Shown here piece after piece: positions 1-6,976 of a stretch of 64,000 bases of DNA (positions within the stretch are counted from its first letter, which is position 1; each line of letters starts with the position of its first letter). The translations under genes and the position numbers were made by a program. The DNA is from Pseudomonas koreensis (GTDB lineage: Bacteria > Pseudomonadota > Gammaproteobacteria > Pseudomonadales > Pseudomonadaceae): the NCBI RefSeq assembly GCF_012986595.1, contig NZ_JAAQYM010000003.1, positions 434,001 through 498,000 on the forward strand. The letters are read 5' to 3'. The notes beneath the pieces were generated by a model that did not search any database, was not told where the DNA came from, and saw only the letters and a list, made by a program, of their open reading frames with translations.

Positions 1-1311
1 TTGTGCCAGATCGAGACCTACCGATTCTTCTTCCTCGGTCACACGCAGCCCCATCACAGCGTCCAGGACCTTGAGGATGATGAAGGTGACGATCGCGGTG
101 TAGATCACCGTGAAGCCGACGCCTTTGCACTGAATCCACACTTGTGCGGCGATGTCGGTCACGGTGCCGAAGCCACCCAGCGACGGTGCAGCGAATACAC
201 CAGTGAGGATCGCGCCGAGGATACCGCCGATACCGTGTACGCCGAAGGCGTCCAGGGAATCGTCATAACCGAGTTTGCGTTTGAGGGTGGTCGCGCAGAA
301 GAAGCACACCACGCCCGCCGCCAGACCGATCACCAGGGCGCCCATCGGGCCCACGGTGCCAGCAGCCGGAGTAATTGCCACCAGACCGGCAACCACACCC
401 GAGGCGATGCCCAGTGCACTTGGCTTGCCGTGGGTGATCCATTCGGCAAACATCCAGCCCAGCGCGGCAGCAGCGGTCGCGATCTGAGTGACCAGCATCG
501 CCATGCCGGCGGTGCCGTTGGCCGCTGCAGCGGAACCGGCGTTGAAGCCGAACCAGCCAACCCACAGCATCGCTGCGCCCATCAGGGTGTAGCCGAGGTT
601 GTGCGGCGCCATCGGGGTGGTCGGGAAGCCTTTGCGCTTGCCCAGTACCAGGCAGGCAATCAGACCGGCCACACCGGCATTGATGTGCACCACGGTGCCG
701 CCCGCGAAGTCGAGTACGCCCCAGTCCCACATCAGGCCGCCGTTGCCGGACCAGACCATGTGCGCGATCGGTGCATAGACGAGAGTGAACCACACACCCA
801 TGAAGATCAGCATCGCGGAGAATTTCATCCGCTCGGCGAACGCACCGACGATCAGCGCCGGGGTGATGATCGCGAAGGTCATCTGGAAGGTGATGAACAC
901 CGCTTCAGGGAACAGCGCCGCAGGGCCGGTCAGGCTTGAAGGCGTGACACCGGCGAGGAACGCCTTGCCCATGCCGCCGAAGAACGAGTTGAAATTGACG
1001 ACGCCCTGCTCCATGCCGGTGGTGTCGAACGCAATGCTGTAGCCATAAATGACCCACAGGATGCTGATCAGACCGGTAATGGCGAAGCACTGCATCATCA
1101 CGGAAAGAATGTTTTTGGAGCGAACCATGCCGCCGTAGAACAGCGCCAGGCCGGGAATGGTCATGAACAGCACGAGGGCTGTCGAGGTGAGCATCCAGGC
1201 AGTATCGCCGGAATTGAGGACTGGGGCCGCCACTTCGTCTGCCGCCATAGCGAGGCTGGGCATTACGATGGACAACAGGGCGCCTAGCCCTGCGAATTTA
1301 CGCAGAGTCAT
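1..1311 (-). CDS. amtB: AmtB ammonium transporter (3' end cut by window edge)
   Basis: Ammonium channel of the inner membrane (Amt/MEP/Rh family). The reading frame opens at ATG 1311 behind an AGGAG site and stays open for 437 codons to base 1, so only the last few residues lie outside the window. The N-terminus is a cleavable signal peptide (MTLRKFAGLGALLS..., ending near AMAADE), as in proteobacterial AmtB. The visible C-terminal tail reads GLRVTEEEESVGLDLAQ, the usual cytoplasmic tail that GlnK contacts. It lies 37 bases downstream of glnK on the same strand, the standard glnK-amtB operon in which uridylylation-controlled GlnK plugs the channel. Expression should follow the NtrC/sigma-54 promoter upstream of glnK. 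Confidence 0.95.
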   Translation of the reverse strand, partial: MTLRKFAGLGALLSIVMPSLAMAADEVAAPVLNSGDTAWMLTSTALVLFMTIPGLALFYGGMVRSKNILSVMMQCFAITGLISILWVIYGYSIAFDTTGMEQGVVNFNSFFGGMGKAFLAGVTPSSLTGPAALFPEAVFITFQMTFAIITPALIVGAFAERMKFSAMLIFMGVWFTLVYAPIAHMVWSGNGGLMWDWGVLDFAGGTVVHINAGVAGLIACLVLGKRKGFPTTPMAPHNLGYTLMGAAMLWVGWFGFNAGSAAAANGTAGMAMLVTQIATAAAALGWMFAEWITHGKPSALGIASGVVAGLVAITPAAGTVGPMGALVIGLAAGVVCFFCATTLKRKLGYDDSLDAFGVHGIGGILGAILTGVFAAPSLGGFGTVTDIAAQVWIQCKGVGFTVIYTAIVTFIILKVLDAVMGLRVTEEEESVGLDLAQ

Positions 1312-1348
1312 ATTGTTTTCTCCTGGGGCGTTGGGTTTGTGGCAGCGC

Positions 1349-1780
<432 letters not shown>

Positions 1781-1890
1781 TTACCTGCCCGACTGACGCC
1801 AGCTAACCGCTGCTGACGAAACTCCCCGCTCCGTCTGCCGCACTGCATTCGTCACAGCGACTGCATCAGTGCATGGGTCACTACCGACTA

Positions 1891-1906
1891 AGCAGAAAGC
1901 TTGCCA
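1891..1906 (-). promoter_or_regulatory. Sigma-54 (-24/-12) promoter of glnK-amtB
   Basis: Read on the minus strand the element is TGGCAAGCTTTCTGCT. GG and GC are separated by exactly 10 bases, as in the consensus TGGCAC-N5-TTGCA/T. It is the only such match I found between glnK and ubiK, and it predicts transcription starting near 1879. The glnK-amtB operon is a classical RpoN/NtrC target, and NtrC-like sites lie at the expected distance upstream. Confidence 0.75.
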
Positions 1907-1956
1907 TCTCGCCAAATTCCCCTGATTTCAATCCCTTGGCCGCTGCCGCAGGCGCT

Positions 1957-2030
1957 TGCGCGAAAAACGCGCGGCGGTTACGCACAACAACGGTGCGTTG
2001 CCGTCCGTCCGCTTGCGCGAAAAGCGTGCA
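1957..2030 (-). promoter_or_regulatory. NtrC-like enhancer sites upstream of glnK
   Basis: Three dyads resemble the NtrC consensus TGCAC-N7-GTGCA. TGCGCGAAAAGCGTGCA at 2014-2030 matches 9 of 10 arm bases, CGCACAACAACGGTGCG at 1981-1997 matches 8, and a weaker TGCGC-N7-GCGCG lies at 1957-1973 with 7. Counted from the predicted start near 1879, the two better sites centre near -143 and -110, close to the spacing of the NtrC enhancers of E. coli glnA. The block abuts the start of ubiK on the other strand. Confidence 0.6.
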
Positions 2031-2100
2031 TCCGTGCCTGCGTCAATGACTATAGACACTGCGTGATACACTGCCGGCCATTGTTTTCAGGACATCCACC

Positions 2101-2361
2101 ATGCTCGCGCCCAAAGACTTCCTCGACGCCCTGAGCGGCACCGCCTCTCGCCTGTTCAGCGGCGACACCCCGCTGCCGAAAGCCGAAATCGAAAGCCAGT
2201 TCAAGATGCTGCTGCAGAGCGCCTTCAGCAAACTCGACCTGGTGAGCCGCGAAGAATTCGACAGCCAGATGGTCGTACTGGCCCGCACTCGCGCTCGCCT
2301 CGAGAGCCTCGAAGCGAAAGTGGCTGAGATGGAAGCGAAGCTGACACCGCCCGCGGAATAA
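2101..2361 (+). CDS. ubiK: UbiK (YqiC) ubiquinone biosynthesis accessory factor
   Basis: Small BMFP/YqiC-family protein of 86 residues. It starts MLAPKDFLDALSGTASRLF and has the diagnostic C-terminal coiled coil (EFDSQMVVLARTRARLESLE, then AKVAEMEAKL). UbiK binds UbiJ and lipids and supports aerobic ubiquinone synthesis in the Ubi complex. It is transcribed away from glnK, as in P. aeruginosa, where the next gene on this strand is yifB. Here an accessory patch of about 1.7 kb separates the two. Confidence 0.9.
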   Translation: MLAPKDFLDALSGTASRLFSGDTPLPKAEIESQFKMLLQSAFSKLDLVSREEFDSQMVVLARTRARLESLEAKVAEMEAKLTPPAE

Positions 2362-2370
2362 TCTGCTCCC

Positions 2371-2410
2371 CCTGTAGGAGCTGCCGAAGGCTGCGATCTT
2401 TTGATCTTCA
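2371..2410 (+). repeat. Single REP element, GTAGGAGCTG family
   Basis: Unpaired copy of the family whose paired copies read GTAGGAGCTGCCGCAGGCTG followed by CGATCTTTTGATC. Here the inner stem is GCCGAAGGC. A second unpaired copy at 57421-57460 has GGCGAAGCC, a compensatory double change. Both single copies stand upstream of the two structured leader RNAs of this window. Confidence 0.8.
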
Positions 2411-2479
2411 GCCTTTCAATCATCTCGGCAACGTCCTACAACCTGCACCACCGCCGTCCGATTGCGCCGAAAAGCCCAG

Positions 2480-2723
2480 GTTTCTAAGCTCATCTGATGC
2501 TGAATGTTCAGCACCGGGTTTGGCGACCTGGATCGAATTTGACGCAATGCAACTAAATTCACAGAGAGGTTTTCTCTCAACGAGTTATGGCGGCTTTGCG
2601 TGGGAGACCTCAGGGTCTGCCGGTTTCGAATTCACCGGTTCGCCAACCCGCGCATAGCTGCCACCCTTTTCGTTTGGCGACGGACAGAAGCAGTTTTCTT
2701 CACTTGAATTCGAGAACTGAACC
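2480..2723 (+). ncRNA. Structured leader RNA, C4-antisense-like (copy A)
   Basis: The 244 bases before the BRO-N gene fold into ordered hairpins: GCTGAATGTTCAGC at 2499-2512, GAGAG/CTCTC near 2561-2575, then a long closing stem (2588-2603 with 2647-2663). This stem encloses hairpin 1 (AGACC-TCAG-GGTCT, 2605-2618) and hairpin 2 (CCGGT/ACCGG, 2620-2638). The same order occurs at 57530-57776 with different bases but the same pairs. The loop of hairpin 2, TCGAATTCA (2626-2634), is the exact reverse complement of TGAATTCGA at 2705-2713, 11 to 19 bases before the ATG at 2724. This resembles phage C4 RNA, which blocks translation of antirepressor operons. The structural claim is seen in the sequence; the class name is inference. 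Confidence 0.6.
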
Positions 2724-3239
2724 ATGGACGAAAACTATCTAACACCTAGCATCTTCACCCGCCACAAACTCCCCCTCCACGCCCTCCTCATCCAGAACCA
2801 ACCCTGGTTCTGCGCCCGCGACCTCGGGCGATTGCTCCACATCTACCTAAACGAACGCATCCTGCGAAAACTCGACCCCGACCAATACCAAACCCGCAAA
2901 ATCCTGATCCACCACCAGATCGAAAACACCCTGCTGATCAGCGAATCCGGCATCTACGCCCTCCTCGTCTACCACTACTGCCCCGAATACCGAGCGCTAC
3001 GCGAATGGCTCACCCATCAAGTCATTCCCACTTTGCGTGACGCCCAACACTCCACAAGCGAACGCCTACACCTGAGCCTGCTCAGTTGGCCGGATATGTC
3101 ATTGAGTCTGTTGCACTGGAATAACCAGCCGTGGATACGGTTGCAGGATGTGCCGTTGATGGTGGTAGAGCGAGAAATGCCGAAGCGCGAGGCGGGGCGA
3201 TGGTGGAAAAGAGCTTCACGGATGTTGCAATCGCTATAA
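2724..3239 (+). CDS. BRO-N/antirepressor-like protein
   Basis: Protein of 171 residues resembling the N-terminal domain of phage antirepressors (BRO-N family). It has PWFCARDLGRLLHI near residues 28-41, then LISESGIYALLVYHY and EYRALREWLTHQVIPTLR, the conserved helical end of that domain. The C-terminal third (WNNQPWIRLQDVPLMVVERE) looks like a degenerate second copy of the N-terminal 'Q-W-x-x-x-D' element. No DNA-binding KilA-C domain is present. The codon use is rich in C-ending and A-rich triplets, unlike flanking genes, which suggests horizontal origin. It follows the structured leader RNA. Its stop codon overlaps the convergent HigA-like gene by 6 bases. Confidence 0.75.
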   Translation: MDENYLTPSIFTRHKLPLHALLIQNQPWFCARDLGRLLHIYLNERILRKLDPDQYQTRKILIHHQIENTLLISESGIYALLVYHYCPEYRALREWLTHQVIPTLRDAQHSTSERLHLSLLSWPDMSLSLLHWNNQPWIRLQDVPLMVVEREMPKREAGRWWKRASRMLQSL

Positions 3240-3503
3240 GCCCGAATGCCGGAGCTGGGCCCTGCGCAAATCGTAAGTCGATTGAAGATTCATCCAGAAC
3301 TCAGGCGTGGTGTTGAGATGAATGGCAAGTCTGATTGCCAGGTCGGCGCAGATCCTGAGCTGGCAATTCACAAGCTTTTCTATCTCACTTTCGGGCCATT
3401 TCGTGGGCATGGCCAGATCCATGACGGTCATGCCCAACGGCTCCATGAATTCCTTATTCAGAACCTCGCCCGGATGAATCGGGCGCGTACCATTGCGGTC
3501 CAT
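3234..3503 (-). CDS. Orphan HigA-like addiction-module antitoxin, degenerate
   Basis: 89 residues beginning MDRNGTRPIHPGEVLNKEF, the signature start of HigA/VapI-type antitoxins, and ending with TTPEFWMNLQSTYDLRRAQ, also conserved. The helix-turn-helix between them has drifted (MTVMDLAMPTKWPESEIEKL instead of a regular HTH). No HigB toxin ORF exists upstream: only about 200 bases separate this start from the next gene, and they carry no RelE-like frame. It is therefore an orphan, possibly decaying antitoxin. A GGAGG site precedes ATG 3503. It converges on the BRO-N gene. Confidence 0.75.
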   Translation of the reverse strand: MDRNGTRPIHPGEVLNKEFMEPLGMTVMDLAMPTKWPESEIEKLVNCQLRICADLAIRLAIHLNTTPEFWMNLQSTYDLRRAQLRHSGL

Positions 3504-3707
3504 TTTTCGCCTCCAAAGGCTGCGTTGAGTGGCCAAACTGGAGCATCCGACTCCGCGATACAAGACCGTCGAAACCCTTTCGCCGACGTCCTACAACTAT
3601 TAGGGCATGGCCCTACAAAAATCAGCGTCTGAGCCTGATTACGCGACTCTTCCTCCTTGTACTACGGTGACCAACGAAGCATCCGTCACCCAAAAAACGA
3701 GGCCTCA

Positions 3708-3905
3708 ATGAAAGACAAAAAGAGAAGGGCAAAGCTAGAAGAAATTGTTGGATATCACGCTGAAGCACTTCGGTTAGCCGGAGGTATTTCAGCCAATCAA
3801 CGTCGTTTTATTGAGGTAGCGGCCAAGTACGGAAAAGAACTCGAACCGGATGGTTGGCTGGCCGGGGGAGGAAGCCAAGTAAAAAATCCCAAACAAGAAA
3901 ACTAA
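3708..3905 (+). CDS. Small hypothetical protein
   Basis: 65 codons starting MKDKKRRAKLEEIVGYHAEA behind a GAGG site. The frame extends 17 codons upstream without a ribosome site, so the internal ATG is preferred. The product is basic at both ends with a helical centre (AEALRLAGGISANQRRFIEV). There is no signal peptide or membrane segment. I do not recognise a family. It is part of the accessory patch between ubiK and yifB and may be a remnant. No terminator is visible after it. Confidence 0.5.
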   Translation: MKDKKRRAKLEEIVGYHAEALRLAGGISANQRRFIEVAAKYGKELEPDGWLAGGGSQVKNPKQEN

Positions 3906-4052
3906 TGTGGCGCCTCTACTTGGCTTGGGAGGGCAACTTGGCAACATCCAGCGAAAGTTTGCCCTCGCATCCATGCCACTTGGACTCGTTCTCCCAACTA
4001 CCCTTAAAAAACCCGCAGGAAGCGGCTCCCCGATTCAGCTCAAGGAACGACC

Positions 4053-5546
4053 ATGTCTCTCTCCATCGTCCACAGTCGCGCCCAGATTGGCGTGGAAGCC
4101 CCCGCTGTCACCGTCGAAGTCCATCTGGCCAACGGTCTGCCGTCGCTGACCATGGTCGGCCTGCCCGAGGCGGCGGTGAAGGAGAGCAAGGATCGGGTGC
4201 GCAGCGCGATCATCAATTCCGGGCTGCAGTTTCCGGCGCGGCGGATCACTTTGAATCTGGCGCCGGCGGATCTGCCCAAGGATGGCGGGCGGTTTGATCT
4301 GGCGATTGCTTTGGGGATTCTGTCGGCAAGTGTGCAGGTTCCGTGTCTGACGCTGGATGAGGTGGAATGCCTCGGTGAGTTGGCGTTGTCCGGCGCCGTA
4401 CGAGCGGTGCGCGGGGTGTTGCCGGCGGCACTGGCGGCGCGCAAGGCGGGGCGGGCGCTGGTCGTGCCGCGGGCGAATGCCGAGGAGGCCTGCCTTGCTT
4501 CGGGGTTGAAGGTGTTTGCGGTGGATCATCTGCTGGAAGCGGTGGCACATTTCAACGGGCACACGCCCGTGGAGCCTTATGTATCGGACGGCTTGATTCA
4601 TGCCGCCAGACCCTATCCCGATCTCAACGAAGTGCAGGGGCAAATGGCAGCCAAACGTGCGCTGCTGATCGCGGCGGCGGGCGCACACAACCTGTTGTTC
4701 AGCGGGCCGCCGGGAACGGGCAAGACATTGTTGGCCAGTCGATTGCCGGGACTGCTCCCGCCATTGTCCGAATGCGAAGCACTGGAGGTGGCCGCCATTC
4801 AATCCGTCGCCAGCGGCGTGCCGTTGACCCATTGGCCGCAACGTCCTTTTCGCCAGCCACACCACTCGGCATCAGGCCCGGCACTGGTTGGCGGCAGCTC
4901 GAAACCGCAACCCGGCGAAATCACCCTCGCCCACCACGGCGTGCTGTTTCTCGATGAGCTGCCGGAGTTTGATCGCAAGGTGCTGGAGGTGCTGCGCGAG
5001 CCGCTGGAGTCCGGGCATATCGTGATCGCCCGAGCCAAGGATCGCGTGCGCTTTCCGGCGCGCTTCCAGTTGGTGGCGGCGATGAATCCGTGTCCCTGTG
5101 GATATCTCGGCGAGCCAAGCGGCAAGTGCTCCTGCACGCCGGACATGGTCCAGCGTTATCGCAACAAACTGTCGGGGCCATTGCTGGATCGGATCGATCT
5201 GCACCTGACAGTGGCGCGGGAAGCGACGGCGTTGAATCCGACGGTGAAGCCGGGAGAAGACAGCGCCAGCGCCGCGGCGTTGGTGGCCGAGGCGCGTGAG
5301 CGTCAGCAAAAGCGTCAAGGCTGCGCCAATGCATTTCTTGATCTGCCGGGGCTGAAGCGGCACTGCAAGTTATCCACAGCCGATGAAAAATGGCTGGAAT
5401 CGGCGTGTGAACGGCTGACTTTGTCGCTACGTTCGGCGCATCGCTTGCTCAAGGTTGCGAGAACTCTGGCAGACCTTGAGCAAGTCGATGCAATCAGCCG
5501 TGAGCACTTGGCCGAAGCGCTGCAATACCGGCCGGCGACGCCTTAA
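4053..5546 (+). CDS. yifB: YifB/ComM-family Mg-chelatase-like AAA+ ATPase
   Basis: 497 residues, full length for the family. An N-terminal ChlI/Lon-C-like domain (about 1-170) is followed by an AAA+ module with Walker A GPPGTGKT at 218-225, Walker B VLFLDELPEF and a small Cys-rich segment (NPCPCGYLGEPSGKCSCT) typical of the Mg_chelatase group. A C-terminal helical domain ends the protein. The homologue ComM is a hexameric helicase that promotes branch migration during natural transformation; whether that role holds in Pseudomonas is inference. The stop codon overlaps the stop of the convergent gene (5543-5546). Confidence 0.93.
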   Translation: MSLSIVHSRAQIGVEAPAVTVEVHLANGLPSLTMVGLPEAAVKESKDRVRSAIINSGLQFPARRITLNLAPADLPKDGGRFDLAIALGILSASVQVPCLTLDEVECLGELALSGAVRAVRGVLPAALAARKAGRALVVPRANAEEACLASGLKVFAVDHLLEAVAHFNGHTPVEPYVSDGLIHAARPYPDLNEVQGQMAAKRALLIAAAGAHNLLFSGPPGTGKTLLASRLPGLLPPLSECEALEVAAIQSVASGVPLTHWPQRPFRQPHHSASGPALVGGSSKPQPGEITLAHHGVLFLDELPEFDRKVLEVLREPLESGHIVIARAKDRVRFPARFQLVAAMNPCPCGYLGEPSGKCSCTPDMVQRYRNKLSGPLLDRIDLHLTVAREATALNPTVKPGEDSASAAALVAEARERQQKRQGCANAFLDLPGLKRHCKLSTADEKWLESACERLTLSLRSAHRLLKVARTLADLEQVDAISREHLAEALQYRPATP

Positions 5547-6757
5547 TGCTTGGTCAGATCCACCAACGGCGTTTGCCGCACTTCGGTTTCACGCCCGGCC
5601 TGAATTTCGGTCACGCGCTTCAAGGCGTTATCCACAGCACCTTTGTCCGCGAGCAGGCTGTAGCTGATCTGGAACTGCTTGTGTTCCTTGGGCGCAATGG
5701 TTGGCACCAGATTCAGCGGGCGCTGATAGCGGCGGTTGTAGGAAAAACTGGTGCCCGGCTCAAGGCCCGTGACATAGCCCTGCCCTTGGGTGTCAGTGTT
5801 TTTCCACAGGGAAAACACCGGCAACTGCTGAGTGTTGAAGCCTACGGAGACACCCAGGCTGCCGGCCTTGTCGTGCAAAACGGTCAGGGTTTCGCCTTTG
5901 GCATCGGCATAGGGCACGACGTTGTAGACGGTTTCGTCATAGTCCTTGGTTGGTGCGCGGTAGGTCTGCCAGTCGGCCAGCTCGGCTTTGGCCTTGTCGT
6001 TGAAGGGCGAGACCTGCTTCACCGGCGCCGCGAACCGTGCGCCCTGTTCAAGGAACGGCGTACTGAAGTTGCTGTGATACAGCGCCTGGTATTCCTTCGG
6101 ATAATCGCCGTTGTTGGTCAGCGTGTCGTTGAGGGCGAAACGCGCACTACCCGGCTCGGTGACCAGCTCAGTGACCACCGAGAAGTCGACCTTCTTGAAG
6201 GCCTGCTCTTTCAACTCGCCGCGCAGGCTGATGGCGTACGGCGGCTTCTCGTCAATGTGCAGGGTAACGCTGCTGGCCGGAATGTTGGCGGCGCGCCCGT
6301 GCAGGGTCAGCAACTCACCATTGTCCATACCGGGATGGCCGACCCATTCGTAACCACAACGGGTCACCAGCTCGTTGAAACCTTCCAGCCAACCCAAGCC
6401 ACCGCGTCCGTTGAGTTCGATGAAGGCTGGGTTGACCACTTCCTTGACTGGCGAATCCCAACCCATACGCACGTTGCCGACCGACGCCTGCAAGACGTTC
6501 ATGCCTCGGGTCGGCACTACCGAGAGTTTCATCGTGCCGTTATCGATATCGACGATGCTGACCCCTTCCTGCCGCCCACCATGCAAGGTGCGCAGGCTGA
6601 CGGAGAAAGGTTTGTCGGTTTTCACCCCCAGTTGCTCACTGGAGATGCTCCAGTTTTGCGCGGGTTTGTTGGTATCGAGAAGGACGTAGTCCCAAGCCAT
6701 GGTGTGGGAGGCAGCAGAGAGTGCGCCGAGGGCGACGGCGAGTTTGAGCGGAGTCAT
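5543..6757 (-). CDS. Periplasmic DUF4432 (aldose 1-epimerase-fold) protein
   Basis: 404 residues with a signal peptide (MTPLKLAVALGALSAASHTMA). The body matches the DUF4432 branch of the galactose mutarotase superfamily: VVPTRGMNVLQASVG, GWLEGFNELVTRCGYEWVG, ELLTLHGRAANIP, NVVPYADAKGE and FSLWKNTDTQGQGYVTGLEPGT with the late sugar-site glutamate. Most family members are cytoplasmic; this one is predicted to be exported. Substrate unknown. It is a single gene, convergent with yifB, and the two TAA stops overlap in one TTAA. Confidence 0.82.
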   Translation of the reverse strand: MTPLKLAVALGALSAASHTMAWDYVLLDTNKPAQNWSISSEQLGVKTDKPFSVSLRTLHGGRQEGVSIVDIDNGTMKLSVVPTRGMNVLQASVGNVRMGWDSPVKEVVNPAFIELNGRGGLGWLEGFNELVTRCGYEWVGHPGMDNGELLTLHGRAANIPASSVTLHIDEKPPYAISLRGELKEQAFKKVDFSVVTELVTEPGSARFALNDTLTNNGDYPKEYQALYHSNFSTPFLEQGARFAAPVKQVSPFNDKAKAELADWQTYRAPTKDYDETVYNVVPYADAKGETLTVLHDKAGSLGVSVGFNTQQLPVFSLWKNTDTQGQGYVTGLEPGTSFSYNRRYQRPLNLVPTIAPKEHKQFQISYSLLADKGAVDNALKRVTEIQAGRETEVRQTPLVDLTKH

Positions 6758-6864
6758 GGCAGCAGCCTTTATTGGAGTTGTGCCATTTTTATAGCGCTGC
6801 GGAAACGTTTCAGCAAGTTTGAAAGAGCAAGAATTCGAGTGTTTGACTCTAGATTGGCAGTGAT

Positions 6865-6961
6865 GCTATCGCGAGCAGGCTCACTCCTACACCCATCTTC
6901 AGTGATCACACACATTGTGACCTACCGATATACCTGTAGGAGTGAGCCTGCTCGCGATAGC
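6865..6961. repeat. REP pair, GTAGGAGTGAGCC family
   Basis: Two inverted copies of GTAGGAGTGAGCCTGCTCGC (6865-6890 and 6936-6961), each with its own internal palindrome, separated by 45 bases. They sit between the promoter side of the DUF4432 gene and the 3' end of the chemoreceptor gene. Confidence 0.92.
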
Positions 6962-6976
6962 TATGTCTGCCGCGCA

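Noticed and set aside
1..939. Long plus-strand open frame
   Set aside because: It lies antisense to amtB; its product is rich in His, Arg and Gln as expected of a high-GC shadow frame, with no ribosome site or family match.
2411..3600. Shared CGTCCTACAAC at 2430 and 3590 as direct repeats bounding an insertion
   Set aside because: Only 11 bases match and neither end coincides with a clear junction; chance or a REP fragment is as likely.
2362..4052. Prophage remnant
   Set aside because: Despite BRO-N and HigA-like genes there is no integrase, attachment repeat, or structural or lysis gene.
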